NCBI RefSeq assembly: GCF_016859285.1
Contig: NC_053413.1
Span: 23,056,001 to 23,120,000 of the forward strand
Origin: Xiphias gladius
Taxonomy: Eukaryota; Chordata; Actinopteri; Istiophoriformes; Xiphiidae
DNA length: 64,000 nucleotides
Direction: 5' to 3'
In this document: positions 1 to 10,533 of the stretch, piece by piece
Layout: the number at the start of each line of letters is the position of its first letter
Numbering within the stretch: position 1 is the first letter of the stretch
Made by a program: the position numbers and the translations under genes
The notes under the pieces: generated by a model
Database searches by the model: none
What the model saw: the letters and a program-made list of their open reading frames with translations, nothing else
Told to the model about the DNA's origin: nothing

Positions 1-1206
1 TTAGAGTGCAATGCGACGGCGGGGGGTCGCCGCGGTGCGCGATTCACGGAGCAGCAGACAAATGAAACCGGCGTTCGCAGGGGACGGACTGGAGAGAGTG
101 TGCGCACAGAGAGAGAGAGAGACACTTCCAGACAATCCAGTTTGAAATCTTACTACACTCACCACTACCGTGTGTGGAGAGAGGGCAACACATGATCAAA
201 GTGTTTTAGGCTGAACAGTCGCTACAAGATTTTTTTTTTTTTTTGGTCTCAATTTGCCAGAGGTTCGAAGATGATTTATGTCTTTGTACAGGCCTGATCT
301 CTTGCCCAACGTAACACGTAAATCAAGTAACACATGAATCAAGCATTCGAGTCTGGGCGGGGACCTTTTTTTTCGTGTGTAACTCCCCGTCCCTCTCCTC
401 CCTCGTTCCTGGCCATCGCTCTCCACTGTCAAATCTCTGATAAAAGCGTAAAAATGACGGCAGCACCAGTCTGTGCGCTTTGCTCTACTCAGCACCGCCA
501 ACGTAGTGAGCAAGCGCGTTGCGGTGACAGCTGCTACTGAATTTTTCCTGGCCGACAAGGCGCATTGCCGATATCAGGCACGCTGACACGGTTGCCGTGC
601 TCGTGAACGACAGGTCCACTTGTGTATTCTGACGGTTTCGCTCTGACCTGTATCGAACCTGTCTTGAGTCTGTGCCCCCGGGTAGATGGGCGCCTGAGTT
701 GGTAAAATCACCGGGAGCAAATGGCCCGTCAGTTTGCCGAGGACCTCCTGGGAAACTTTTGGGGGGGGCTCCTGCAATACAGTGCATTGTCGAATTTTAC
801 AGACTTTCAGAGCTAAATGTTAAATGTGAGCTGTTTGTGATGGATCTATATACACTCCGGCTAAACCAAGCCCGCATTCCCGTTCAGGCTATTTATTTGC
901 AAAATTGAGTATTGACACCTTCTGGCCGCTTGAGGGGGAATTTTTCAAAGTGTTTCCCTGCGTGTTCACCAGAGCACAGCCAAGATATGATCTTGTTTAT
1001 CTCTTCCTTGTCCTTTGAGCTCCACAGTCACTCAGTTGTGATTAAACAATTTGCATTTGACTGTTAAGATTATGCTGATCTGACTGCTGGTTTAACCAAC
1101 CGTATGAATCTGTATTTTGAAAGGACATTCTGTTCATGAATAACCACATAGCCAACAACAACATGCTTTTTTATTTTTATTTTTATTTTTATTGCCATCT
1201 CTCTAG
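1..1206 (+). other. Intron sequence upstream of the penultimate VANGL exon
   Basis: No exon of the VANGL gene or of another gene was recognised here. The first 200 bases are rich in CpG and contain a short GA repeat (about 108-122). A T/TTTTA-rich tract at 1168-1195 forms the polypyrimidine stretch before the acceptor at 1205-1206. The short reading frames in this part show no family resemblance. Confidence 0.5.
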
Positions 1207-1450
1207 GTTGGTCGTGGCGGTGGAAGAGGCCTTCACACACATCAAGCGTCTCCACGAGGACGAGGCCGCCTCGTCCCCCAAACACCCGAGAGAGGTGATG
1301 GATCCCCGGGAGGCGGCTCAGGCCATCTTCGCTCCGATGGCGCGAGCCATGCAGAAGTACCTGAGGACCACCCGTCAGCAGGCCTTCCACAGCATGGAGA
1401 GCATCCTCACACACCTGCAGTTCTGCATCACACATAACATGACACCCAAG
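1207..1450 (+). CDS. vangl2: VANGL penultimate coding exon
   Basis: The acceptor is a T-rich tract ending in CTCTAG and the donor is AAG followed by GTGAGG. The exon encodes the start of the conserved cytoplasmic tail, from LVVAVEEAF to NMTPK. A short acidic insertion-like stretch ([11 protein letters not shown]) replaces the shorter linker remembered from mammals. Confidence 0.9.
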
Positions 1451-2475
1451 GTGAGGGGTTGTGATCACTACGGCTAAGACGACCTTTTTTTTACCTGACC
1501 TTTATTGAGCTGCCTTTTTCTGACTCTCAGGTGTCATGCCCTTTTTGTATTGTTTTTGATTCGGACATTTCTTGGATTCAGACAAAAGAAAATAACTAAT
1601 ATTTAAAAAAAAAGATAAAAGGGATTCAGTATTTGTGAGATTGTATTGAAATTGTATCGTAGGCTTCAAAATAGCTTGCTGATCCTTGCACTGATAAATA
1701 AAAAAGAATGATCGTGAAAATAAAATCAAAAAACGGTCGCATTTTTTAAAATTCCTTGTTTTGTCGAATTAAGAATCCGAAAAAAACAGAGAGAGGCAGA
1801 AAATTCTCACCTCCAAAGAGCTGATACCAGCATAATTTTGGCATTTTTGCCTGAAAAAAGCGAAGAAAAAGTTAATACGTTACCAAAATAGCTGAGGTTG
1901 TAAGAAGTCAGGCATCTAAAATACCCCCAAAACTTTGGATGTCTGAAGCCTGAGACCACACTTGAAATTTTAGATGTAACTGCAGACGGTTTCTGGCGGA
2001 GGGAGCAGCAGAGATGAAAGCTGCTTCACCCCCCGTTCAGCTGAGATTTTAGGAACTGTTTGTGAAAATGTGTCCCGGGAATGAAGAGCAAGTATTTGTT
2101 GCGTAAAATCAACATAGATGAGATTTTTACTTTGATACATTGATACACTTTACCACTAAAACAGGTTTTCGCAGTGTTTCCGTGATAATGAACCTCTCCT
2201 ATCCTCCCCCTCAGGCCTTCCTGGAGCGTTACCTCACCCCGGGCCCCACCATGCAGTACCAGCAGCAGAGCGGCAGGGGGCGCCAGTGGACTCTGGTGAG
2301 CGAGGAGCCGGTGACTTCAGCGCTGCGTCAGGGTCTGGTCTTCTCCCTGCGGCGTCTGGACTTCTCCTTGGTGGCCACTGTCACGCCGCTGCCCTTCCTG
2401 CGGCTCGGGGAGGAGTTCATCGACCCAAAGAGCCACAAGTTTGTCATGAGGCTGCAGTCAGAAACCTCGGTGTGA
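1207..2475 (+). CDS. vangl2: Van Gogh-like planar cell polarity protein, C-terminal part (exons 1207-1450 and 2215-2475)
   Basis: VANGL proteins are four-pass membrane proteins of the core planar-polarity complex; the cytoplasmic C-terminal tail binds Prickle, Dishevelled and, through its last residues, PDZ proteins such as Scribble. Two exons are visible, 1207-1450 (one base completes the preceding codon, then 81 codons) and 2215-2475 (86 codons plus TGA), joined in phase 0 by GT-AG borders. The translation carries [55 protein letters not shown] and the terminal ETSV, all hallmarks of the family as I remember it. Membrane-spanning exons lie outside the window. Residues are a mix of VANGL1-like ([14 protein letters not shown]) and VANGL2-like ([15 protein letters not shown]) positions. 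The neighbouring FcR gamma and nectin-4 genes favour VANGL2, since these three are linked in human. Family assignment is firm; paralogue assignment is inferred. Confidence 0.9.
1805..1905 (+). repeat. Dispersed repeat family 1, partial copy
   Basis: It lies in the last VANGL intron. It shows the family segment 'GGCATTTTTGCCTGAAAAA' followed by a TTAATACGTTACCAAAATAG stretch, matching the part after the 'AAGCTGGAACCAG' motif seen in the longer copies. Confidence 0.45.
2215..2475 (+). CDS. vangl2: VANGL last coding exon with PDZ-binding C-terminus
   Basis: It opens after CCCCCTCAG with AFLERYL and ends RLQSETSV followed by TGA. The last four residues fit the class I PDZ ligand used by VANGL proteins. 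The middle (QQQSGRGRQ) differs from the mammalian residues that I recall. Confidence 0.92.
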   Translation, partial: AFLERYLTPGPTMQYQQQSGRGRQWTLVSEEPVTSALRQGLVFSLRRLDFSLVATVTPLPFLRLGEEFIDPKSHKFVMRLQSETSV

Positions 2476-4019
2476 GGGCGCCTCCTAGAGCCACCCCCCC
2501 CCCCCCAAAATCCCGCGCTGTCCTCCCCTGTTGGTACTCGCTCCTGCTGGAGGCCTTGTGGAGGTCCGCTCACGTCCAATCATCCCCCTCCCCACCCCCA
2601 CCCCGCCGGGTCTGTGACAAAGAAAACCCATTCAAGGAGAGGAGTGTTACACATCTGACGCCTCTTCCGGTTTTATGATCATCACAGCTGCTCTGATATC
2701 AAACTGTGATCAGCTCAACGATTGTCTAAACCCGGAAGTTAAACGGATGCCTCGACCTTTCCTTTTCCCCGCGCCGTTGAGTCCCCGTCTTTCCAACACG
2801 CCGAGGAAAACAAGAACCCCTTTTTTGTAAAGAGGACTTTTTGTCTTGTTGCCTCTCCTTTTGCTGTAACCACTGGACTACTTTACTGTGCTGACTCAAC
2901 ACATGAACACCAGAGGAGGGGGGATTACTTCACACCTGTCGCTTCCTCTGTCTTCTGTCTCAAGAACAGACCGACTGGAGCTCAGCTCTGACCTTAACGC
3001 TGGTGTGCCACTGCCTTTTGATTTCCTCTCACTGTGGTGTTTTCTTTGAGGTGACGAGGATTATTTTTATATTAGACGGTGTGACTTTTTTTTTTTTTTA
3101 AACTTACAGAATGTAGCATTATGTGCATTAAATTAACACGTTGCTTTTCGGCGGCCTGGAGGCCAAAATGTCTTTTTTTTTTTTTTTTTTTATCTTACTG
3201 TAAAGAGTAATGGAAGTACATTCCTAAGTTGTTGCTACTCCAGACTCTGTATGTTCATGATTGTCTAAATATGCAGCTTTAGTTTTATTTTACACTGGCA
3301 ATTTTATTATTAATATTACAATGTTAACAGGAAATCTAAACAAAGATCCCATTTACACCCGGTATTAATGTGCAGTCTGCATCTTATTTGGATAAGGAAG
3401 TTAAAGCACAAGTCTGGTGTTGTTCTGAGTTTTTCTTCGTCAGCAAATCCCACAAAAAGGCCAGAAAAACCAACAAAAACCAACAATACATCAGTATTGT
3501 TGGTCTTGGTACTGAAGATGTAAATCTTCATAACTGGCTCAAAAATATATAGTTTTGTTTATGTTTTAAAGGCTCTGTGATGTGATTTTAATCCTTCTGA
3601 ATATCAATGGAGCTCTGTGGAACAGTGGAATAAGTTAAATCAGACTTTGTTAGATGGATCAAGTCATTGTTGGTTTTGTTCTTTTGGGAATTTGTTGACA
3701 AATTTAAAAAAAAACAAAAAAACAAACAGACTTATCCTTTTTAACGAAGGGGTCAAAACAATCTGTACAGGTGTGCCGGTCACCTGAATCTGCACCAGTA
3801 TCCCAAGGCGAGCACTGCAAAAAGCTGCAGGCGACCCCTTCGCCCGCCAAGGAAAGATTAGTGGAGATTTGATGTTCAATCCTGGAAAACAGCTGTCGGG
3901 CAGAAATATTCTCAACCCAAGGTCCAACTTTCTTGTTGTTTCTGAAGCTTTCAACCGCATCTTGTGGTCTTCCTCAGCTGGTGGAATTGCTCAGTTGTCA
4001 TGGTGAAACATTGACAAAC

Positions 4020-4370
4020 AACATCGATTAATCAGTTAGTTGATTGACAGAGAATTCATTCTCAACAACTCTGATGAATGATTAATCATTTAAATTATTT
4101 TTCAAGCAAAAAAGCCAAAGAAATTCATAGTTGCAGGTTGTCAGTTGTGAACAGCTGATGCTTTTTCTGAGTTTCATACTGTGAAGTGAATATCTTTGGA
4201 TTTTAAAGACTGGTTGGTTGGACAAAACAAGGCATTTGAAGACGTCACCTTGGACTCAGGGAAACCGGGACGGAGATTTTTCACCCTTCTATACAACAAA
4301 CGAATAATTGATTACTCAAGATGATAACTGGCAGATTAATCAACGACGAAAATAACGGTTAGCTGCAGGA
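4020..4370 (-). repeat. Dispersed repeat family 1, reverse copy
   Basis: Hallmarks in reverse are GATTAATCAGTTAGTTGATTG near the left end, TTTTTCAAGCAAAAAAGCC, then TTGGACAAAACAAGGCATTTGAAGACGTC and a terminal GCAGATTAATC ... GGTTAGCTGCAG, each described in pieces. It lies in the VANGL 3' region. Confidence 0.6.
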
Positions 4371-5050
4371 GGGGTAGGCCATGTTTGAACAGAGACGGGG
4401 GTTCCTGTCTCCCTCCATGTACGACCACCGGTAAAGTTAAACCAGCTCCGTCTGCTGACCAAGGCCACATGATGTGGTCGCCAGCTGCAGAAACAAGGAG
4501 TGGCTGTAATTGGACCTTGATTTTAAAAAAATTTTTTTATTAATTTATTTTTTTTATTGTTGTAGTCAAGTTGGAATAAGAGCGACGCAAACAGCAGCAT
4601 CACGTTCCTCGACCTCGACATGTTGGTTACTGATCTGTCATCTCCCTTTAAAGAATTTGCACGCCATCGCTGTACTGTGGAAACCACGTTTCCCAAAATG
4701 TCAACGGTCCAGTTTTCAGCATTGTGACTATGCATTTTTTTTTTTTTTTTTTTTAGCTAATCCGATGGGTTGTTAAATAGATAATTTTCCACATTTTTAA
4801 ACTTCAGTGTATCTGAAAATGTCATACTTAGCAAGTGGTTTTCATTGGACAGGACTGAGAGTGTGTGCAGGATTGAGATGACAGGAACACAGGCCTGTAC
4901 TCCAGATAATGTAACCAGATGACAGATATATGTTTATACCGGGCGTAAATGGGGTCTGTTCCACACTTTTTAACATTGTACATGTAACGGAATCAGTACT
5001 ATACAGGCAGCTGTAGTTAAACTATGAGCTGACTTATTATTATGGTTTTA

Positions 5051-5056
<6 letters not shown>

Positions 5057-5092
<36 letters not shown>
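5057..5092. repeat. TA dinucleotide microsatellite
   Basis: An uninterrupted TA run of about 18 units lies downstream of the VANGL coding end. Confidence 0.95.
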
Positions 5093-5098
<6 letters not shown>

Positions 5099-5764
5099 GC
5101 ATTTCTACAAAAATCCCAAACCAGACCTGTGATTGTAACTCCTCAGTGCCAGCTCCTCTGCGGCAGTAGCGCATCACCGCCTCGCCTTGTGCCGTGAGCT
5201 GAAACGAGCACAGTGAACCTGCTGCCGCCTTCCTCTCCCTAGCCTTACTCTCCGGATGTGGAGGACCGGCGTCGGGCCGCATCTGTCCTCATAGTAACTC
5301 CTCCGTTTCCAGGTTCCGAAAGTTACTGTAAACCCTGAAACTCGCCTCATGTTGAGACTCGAGCCGCTCTGTCGTACCTACCTACACAATGTTGAGCCAC
5401 AACACGACTGTTTGCCTTTCTTACCGGTGAAAAACTTGGTTTAAAAAGCCCTTTACATTTCTGAAAAAAAAATCCCAATACCAGGTCTGATGTGTATGAC
5501 ATTTCATCTGAGTGATCAAAATGCAGATGTTTTTTTTGTTTTGTTTTTAAAAAAATGCATGCTAGAATTATTTCAGGCTCCAAAACGTTTTTATAGTAAC
5601 TTGTTTTCTATCATTTTTAAGGTGCCTAAGTTATGACGATGCAATTTTCTGAATGTTTTTACTTTTGAAAAACAAGTGGCTTGTAAAAAATGTGTAGATT
5701 TGTCTTGTATTTTCCTCCTTTTGGTAACTTGTAGCTTGTATAGTGTGTTAGGCATTTTTCCATT

Positions 5765-5770
5765 ATTAAA
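5765..5770 (+). terminator. Candidate polyadenylation signal for the VANGL gene
   Basis: ATTAAA is followed within 30 bases by TTTTTTGG and GATGTGTGGG, a T/GT-rich element. It is a candidate only; nearer signals may be used. Confidence 0.3.
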
Positions 5771-6511
5771 CCATTTATTCCTTATAAATCTTTTTTGGTC
5801 ACTTATTCTGATGTGTGGGAAGTTGATGGAAGTGAAGATGAGTCTTAGATGATGAAAGAGCATGCAGAAGTTGATTTTATTTTTATCTTGTCTTGTTTTA
5901 TCTCCTCTTTTTACGACAGTTACAGACAGATGCTACTTTCTGTGTGAAGGTTTCTGTTTCCATGAAATGTGTTGTAACAATTTTTTTTTTTTTTTTTTTT
6001 TTCTCTTACCAAAGAGAAGCAGCGTCTTTCACTGGGCTGTTAGAGGAACTTCTGTGAAGGGAGGATGGAGGCGTGGTAGGCGGTTTCTCAGCTTCAAAAC
6101 GGACAGAGAGCCACTGACTTCCTGCCTGCTGCTCTCAGAGCTCACTTCAGAGGGGTTTTTCTTTTTTTCTTTGTTTTTTTTTTTTTACGAAATCTCGCTG
6201 ACAAGGCGACAAAGGAGGAACAAAACAGACCTGCTGTCTCATCTGCAGCCCGACCCCCGGTAAGACGGCGTGAGCTTTGCTCATCGCTACCTTTCTGATG
6301 CTCGGTTCCCACCTGAGCTGGTGAGGATTAGTAAACTGTCGTTTCCTCGAGCTCTTTTCTGGAGGATTTTTAGCCAAACCTCCAGCACTGAAAGCTCTTA
6401 GTGACGCACTCCGTGGATGAGAGGCTGTCGGACGTCTCGGCATTTTCTGCTGGAGGTTGACGATGGTGAATGAGTGAGGGGGATGATGATGATGTGTTTT
6501 TCTGTGTGCAG

Positions 6512-6605
6512 AGGCCCCCCTGGAGACATGAGCATTTGTTACATCCTGGATGGGATTCTCATCATCTACGGCATCATTCTCACCATCCTGTACTGCCGAC
6601 TGAGG
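6512..6605 (+). CDS. fcer1g: FcR gamma exon: extracellular stub and transmembrane segment
   Basis: The acceptor is TGTGTGCAG and the donor AGG/GTAAGAG. After the split codon it reads [14 protein letters not shown], so the extracellular part is only a few residues, as in known gamma chains. The hydrophobic segment ends at YCRLR. Confidence 0.88.
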
Positions 6606-6625
6606 GTAAGAGAAACGGGAACAAC

Positions 6626-6657
<32 letters not shown>

Positions 6658-7857
6658 AGCATGAATGCTAGAGAGTGTAAAACTGTTCCTTATGGTTTTA
6701 CGAACATCCACAAAATATTGGACGGTAACAAAAACGCAACTGAATGCAATATATTGAGATTTTAGATAAAATAATGTCTCTGCACTTTGAGCGGCAAAAG
6801 TTATGAAAATGTTCCGCCGGGTTATTAAAACACTGATTACTGCGTCGTAGACGATACCTAACTAAGTTGTGCTTTCATGTTTATCGTAGCGGTGTCACTG
6901 ACAACTTCTCAAAATCTCACACGCCAGAGTGTAAATTGAAGTGCATGATAAATAGTGTGTGAATATTTCTGGCTTCATTTTCGACAGATGTGTCCAGCCA
7001 ACAAAACGCCTGCCGGTCAACATGAGGTAAAAATCGAAGTTGTTCATCTACATTATTGCGAAACTTAACATATAAGACAGTTGTGATTTAGTGAAATGTG
7101 CTTGGGAAAATGTGTTATTTTTTTTTTTTTAATGCTTTGGCTTTATTTTGTGATATCTCACTTCAAAAGCAGCAGCACGGCGTTAAAGCCAACCCCAGTC
7201 TTTCACTTCCCGTCAGCTTGACCTGACCACCGACCTACATTATTTATACACTGCACACACTCACAGTTTCCAACATCAGTATATCAGATGCTGCTTCCTG
7301 CTAATTGCTTCATGCATGGGAAAAATTGAATTGATCCCTACAAGCTTAGAATAAAATGAAATAATAATCTGCACCCAAATTGCTTTTAAGACTCAGCTCA
7401 AAGGAGGAACTAGATATTTCAGATACCTAACAATCACTGCTCTTGTCACATTTCTTAAACAATGTGTCGCTTAAGCGCACGTGACCTTTTCTCTGACCTG
7501 TTTCCATCCAACAGAAGCAGCCCACTGATGGAGGCATCTACGCGGTGAGACTTCTCCATTCTAATGCTTGAAAAAAGATATTTAAAAGGGCACATGATGC
7601 AAAAGTGACAAGTTTACTGCACAGCCAATGGTAAAGGGCGAAAAAAAAAAAGAAGAACATGGACCCCGTGCAGGAAAAAGCTTACTGCACTGTTTTGTAG
7701 AAATGTATTCTTTACTATTTTTACTTTTCACATCAGACGTTTTTACTTGTCAGCGTTTTCATGCGTCCGTCTGTGTGTCTGTGTTCTGCAGGGTCTGTAC
7801 TCTCCCAGCAACGATACCTACGAGACCATCCGAAGGGACAAAAAGTCTGTCGTGTGA
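6512..7857 (+). CDS. fcer1g: Fc receptor gamma-chain-like ITAM adaptor (four exons; leader exon not found)
   Basis: FcR gamma is a small disulfide-linked homodimer that pairs through a transmembrane acid with activating Fc and related receptors and signals by a cytoplasmic ITAM recruiting Syk. Exons 6512-6605, 6988-7026, 7515-7544 and 7792-7857 join in phase (first exon starts with one base of a split codon). The product contains [16 protein letters not shown] (the dimer Cys and the membrane Asp), TILYCRLR at the inner membrane border, and the ITAM YAGL-7 residues-YETI, ending KKSVV. The linker is very short, as in the gamma rather than the zeta chain. An in-frame ATG at 6528 lies directly before SICYILDG and would give a 70-residue protein without signal peptide; normally a separate upstream exon encodes one. 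Family call is firm; one-to-one orthology rests on linkage with VANGL and nectin-4. Confidence 0.88.
6627..6656. repeat. CA microsatellite close to the FcR gamma transmembrane-exon donor
   Basis: About 15 CA units begin some 20 bases after the donor at 6606. Confidence 0.95.
6988..7026 (+). CDS. fcer1g: FcR gamma exon: juxtamembrane linker
   Basis: Thirteen codons ([13 protein letters not shown]) lie between a GACAG acceptor and a GAG/GTAAAA donor, phase 0 on both sides. It is too short to stand alone and is supported by phase continuity. Confidence 0.75.
7515..7544 (+). CDS. fcer1g: FcR gamma exon: first half of the ITAM
   Basis: Ten codons, [10 protein letters not shown], follow a CCAACAG acceptor and precede GCG/GTGAGA. 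The ITAM tyrosine and alanine here join GL at the start of the next exon. Confidence 0.8.
7792..7857 (+). CDS. fcer1g: FcR gamma last exon: second ITAM tyrosine and stop
   Basis: It follows TTCTGCAG and encodes [21 protein letters not shown], then TGA. YETI is the second ITAM half; the spacing of seven residues after YAGL fits the ITAM rule. Confidence 0.88.
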   Translation, partial: GLYSPSNDTYETIRRDKKSVV

Positions 7858-8324
7858 TGAGAGCAGACTTGGTGCAGAGAGGAATGCAGGGCACAAAACA
7901 CACGTTGAGTCTTTTAAACCTTCATATGACAAAAGTTGTTTTGACCCGTGGCGGGCCTGTGCATAGCGTTTTCCATACATGTACAATTTTCTCCCTGTCT
8001 TTGTAAAAAAAAAAAAAAAAAAAATGCTACTTTGATTCTGTCACGCACGCACGAAACGTTGAAGCCACTCAAATTAATTTAAAAAACTGTGTCGATCAGT
8101 TTTCCACCCCGTGTTCATGTGTTCCTCTTTAAGAATGTATAAATAGAAATGAAGATGACTTTCACTTCACGTGATGTGGAAGATCGTGAAATAGCTCAGC
8201 CTCACGAAAAGGGCTTGCAACTGATGACTATTTTTACCAACAATTAATCTGAATACTTTGTTTTTATTATTTCTTGATTCATTCTTTGCTGTGTTAAAAA
8301 GGTGAGAAAATGGTGCAAAAAGCC

Positions 8325-8475
8325 CGTCAGAGTTTCCTAAAGCCCAGGCGACATCTTCAAATGTCTATTCTTCGTAAGACCAGCAGTCCAAAACCCAGAG
8401 ATCTTCAGTTTACAATGATTTTAAAACAGACAAAATCAGCTGTTTCTCACAACTAATAAGCTAGAACTAGGGGTT
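8325..8475 (+). repeat. Dispersed repeat family 1 copy
   Basis: It carries GCGACATCTTCAAATGTC, then CAGCAGTCCAAAACCCAGAG, then TTCAGTTTACAATGATTTTA, the ordered motifs of the family. Confidence 0.65.
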
Positions 8476-8799
8476 TTTTTTGTTTTTTTTGTTTTGTTTT
8501 GAATGTGCAGTGGTTTTAGGGGCTTTAAGCAGCCCGTGAGCTTGAGTTAGTAAAACTTGGACTCGGGAAAATACTGGATATATTCAGAGTTTTCACAGAA
8601 TATAACAGGTTTCCAGCCGATTTGAGTTAATTTGCTTCAATTTTGCTCAAAATTTTGATTGGAAGCATCAAGTTAATTTGATCCTATTACAAGTTGAGTC
8701 TCAACTGTTTCACGTCCATTCCCTTAAACTTTTGATTCCCCAACTCAACAGGTAGATTTAACTGTAATGGCTTTGTGTGAACTGCCCAACACTGAGTTA

Positions 8800-9180
8800 C
8801 AACAGCGACGTTGTAGAAAATCTACCACCAAAATTAGTTCGACTGTTCCAAATGAACGTTGCAGTTCCGAAGTGCTCGGTCTGGGAGTCCAGACCCGAGA
8901 CCGAAACAAAACTCCCGTCGCGTCTGGGAAACGATCATGTGGCGGCCGCAGCACCAGAGGGCAACCGCACGCTGCCGCCGCAGAAGCCCGTCTCATTCCA
9001 CCTGCGTGACAGCTCAGAGGGCCCCCCCCCCCCCCACGTGTTTACGCTGGCGGAGAGCAGTGTTCATGAGCCCCCAGACGCGTCCGTGCGGTGGTGGAAC
9101 AGGACATTTGTACCGAGCGGGGCGCCACCGGGCGTGTTGCGTTTGCGAACGCTGTAACGTTTCGGAGATACGAGACGCCT
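8800..9180. other. CpG-dense block with three overlapping short reading frames
   Basis: This stretch has many CpG dinucleotides compared with the AT-rich flanks and includes a C15 run near 9021. Forward frames of 80 to 126 codons overlap in all three phases, which is what high GC gives by chance. The one that begins with ATG at 8767 encodes 80 residues with no domain that I know. No splice-consistent link to the FcR gamma or nectin-4 exons was found. Confidence 0.35.
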
Positions 9181-9801
9181 CCTGAAATTCATCTGTCACC
9201 AATTCATCAAAAAAAAAAATCAAGGTTCTGAATTTAAGAGCTGTGTTTTATTGTAGAAATGACATAACCTGCTGGAAAAGAAATAGATGTTGTAGGGACG
9301 GTAATTCTATATTTAATTTATATAATTAATTTAATTCTTTGGATATGTTATCACCAAATGCCTGTCTTATGCTACTTTGAAAAAACAAACAATCAATGAA
9401 TGGACAATGACCATGAGGGAAGGAAACTGGTTTATTATTACTGAGAGCAAAGAGAAGTTTTTGCTCAAGATACTGTAGATCTAAATAAATAGGAAAACGA
9501 CCTTTTAATAGTCACACGGGGGTGGGAACATAAAGACTTGTGTCACTTTAAAACGCATTTTATAAAGCCTACGTGTTTATAGCCGATTGAGAGTCAACTT
9601 AAAACGCGCTTTTAACCTTAACCTTTCCGCCGAAGCCGATGTTGGAGTTTCTTGTCATAATGTGCATTGTGTAACTATGTAATATCTTCTGTAATTTTAT
9701 TTTTCTGCTATGTTGTCCGCAGTGTTAGGCACTGCGCTGTGTGTAAAGTGCCACTGTGACTGACCAGTCGTCGTTGCTGTTAACATGTGTAAATACCTAT
9801 C

Positions 9802-9807
9802 ATTAAA
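9802..9807 (+). terminator. Candidate polyadenylation signal of the FcR gamma gene
   Basis: ATTAAA lies just before the GC-rich nectin-4 promoter region, with a T/G-rich stretch following. Confidence 0.35.
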
Positions 9808-9839
9808 TCGGCCTTGTTGAATTGCCGGACGCACCCCGC

Positions 9840-10440
9840 TCTGTGTCTCTCGTTTCATTTCCTCATATAACCTCACGGGGGCTCAAGTGCTGCGTAGGTG
9901 CAGAACGTGTCAAACTCCGCACACGTCCGACTCTATTCCGCGTCGCCTGAACGCAGCATCCCCCGCGTGGGCGTGTCCGGCGGGCGGGGCCGAGGCCGAC
10001 AGGTGTCGAGGGTCAAACCTGTGATTTAGGTGCTCCTTGCTGTGCCTGACGGGCGGACTGTCTTCTGTTTGGTCAGAAAAGACCTTTATTTGTCTCTGGT
10101 GGTCGTTTTATTTTATTTTATTTTATTTTTTTACCTGTTTCCGTTTACTGGCCGAGCCGGGTTGCTCTGCCGGCCGCCCTGCAGCGGGCTCGGAATGAAG
10201 TCGACGCCGTTTACAGCCCGCAACCCCGCCACGTCCAGCTCCTGTTAGCGCACGGCGGCGGGGGGCTCCGCGTTTCACGCGCACCGCAGGCTGTGTGAGC
10301 CGCGAGAGGAAGCACCTGTTGCGCCTGTCCGCCCGCCCGGGACTCCTAATTGCTTCCGGTCTGACCCGAGTTGCAGATATCGAGGAATGAAAGCTTAATA
10401 ACACCCTTTGACAGCCGAGGAAGAAGCTGAGTCAGACCAA
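9840..10440 (+). promoter_or_regulatory. Probable nectin-4 promoter and 5' leader region
   Basis: The region is GC- and CpG-rich, unlike both flanks, and includes a GC box (GGGCGGGGC, 9982-9990) about 520 bases before the nectin-4 ATG. It is interrupted by a TTTTA repeat at about 10107-10131. The transcription start is not defined. Confidence 0.5.
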
Positions 10441-10505
10441 CTTTTCATTTTTATTTTTTATTTTTTTGTATTTTTATTTATTTATTTATTTTTTTGGGAC
10501 CAAAG

Positions 10506-10533
10506 ATGGAGTTGGCGCTGCTTTTTCTAGCTG
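10506..10533 (+). CDS. nectin4: Nectin-4 exon 1, signal peptide start
   Basis: ATG in a good context (AAAGATGG) begins MELALLFLA and the exon ends G/GTGAGT. It follows a 50-base T-rich tract, so an acceptor directly before the ATG (CCAAAG) and a separate upstream leader exon cannot be excluded. Confidence 0.75.

Larger units (their letters stand above)
2476..5790 (+). other. VANGL 3' untranslated and downstream region
   Basis: No coding exon is seen in these 3.3 kb. The sequence is AT-rich with long T runs (3087-3099, 3173-3190, 4734-4754), a TA repeat and one inverted copy of dispersed family 1. An ATTAAA at 5765-5770 followed by T- and GT-rich sequence is a plausible polyadenylation signal, but the true 3' end cannot be fixed by eye. 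Confidence 0.4.
7858..9830 (+). other. FcR gamma 3' region
   Basis: About 2 kb without a recognised coding exon. It contains an A20 run (8007-8026), a family 1 repeat copy, and a CpG-dense block at about 8800-9180. AATAAA occurs at about 9484 and ATTAAA at 9802-9807; the latter is followed by a GCCTTGTTG element and is my preferred 3' end. Confidence 0.4.

Noticed and set aside
196..908. Several overlapping reading frames of 60-120 codons on both strands
   Set aside because: No family resemblance, no splice or start support; they coincide with a GC-richer stretch of intron.
5862..6263. 133-codon frame with a hydrophobic start and phenylalanine runs as a stand-alone gene
   Set aside because: The phenylalanines come from T runs. 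Only the possible link to the FcR gamma exon was kept, as a finding.
8777..9157. 126-codon frame in the CpG-dense block
   Set aside because: It starts at GTG, not ATG, and overlaps frames in the other phases; composition explains it.
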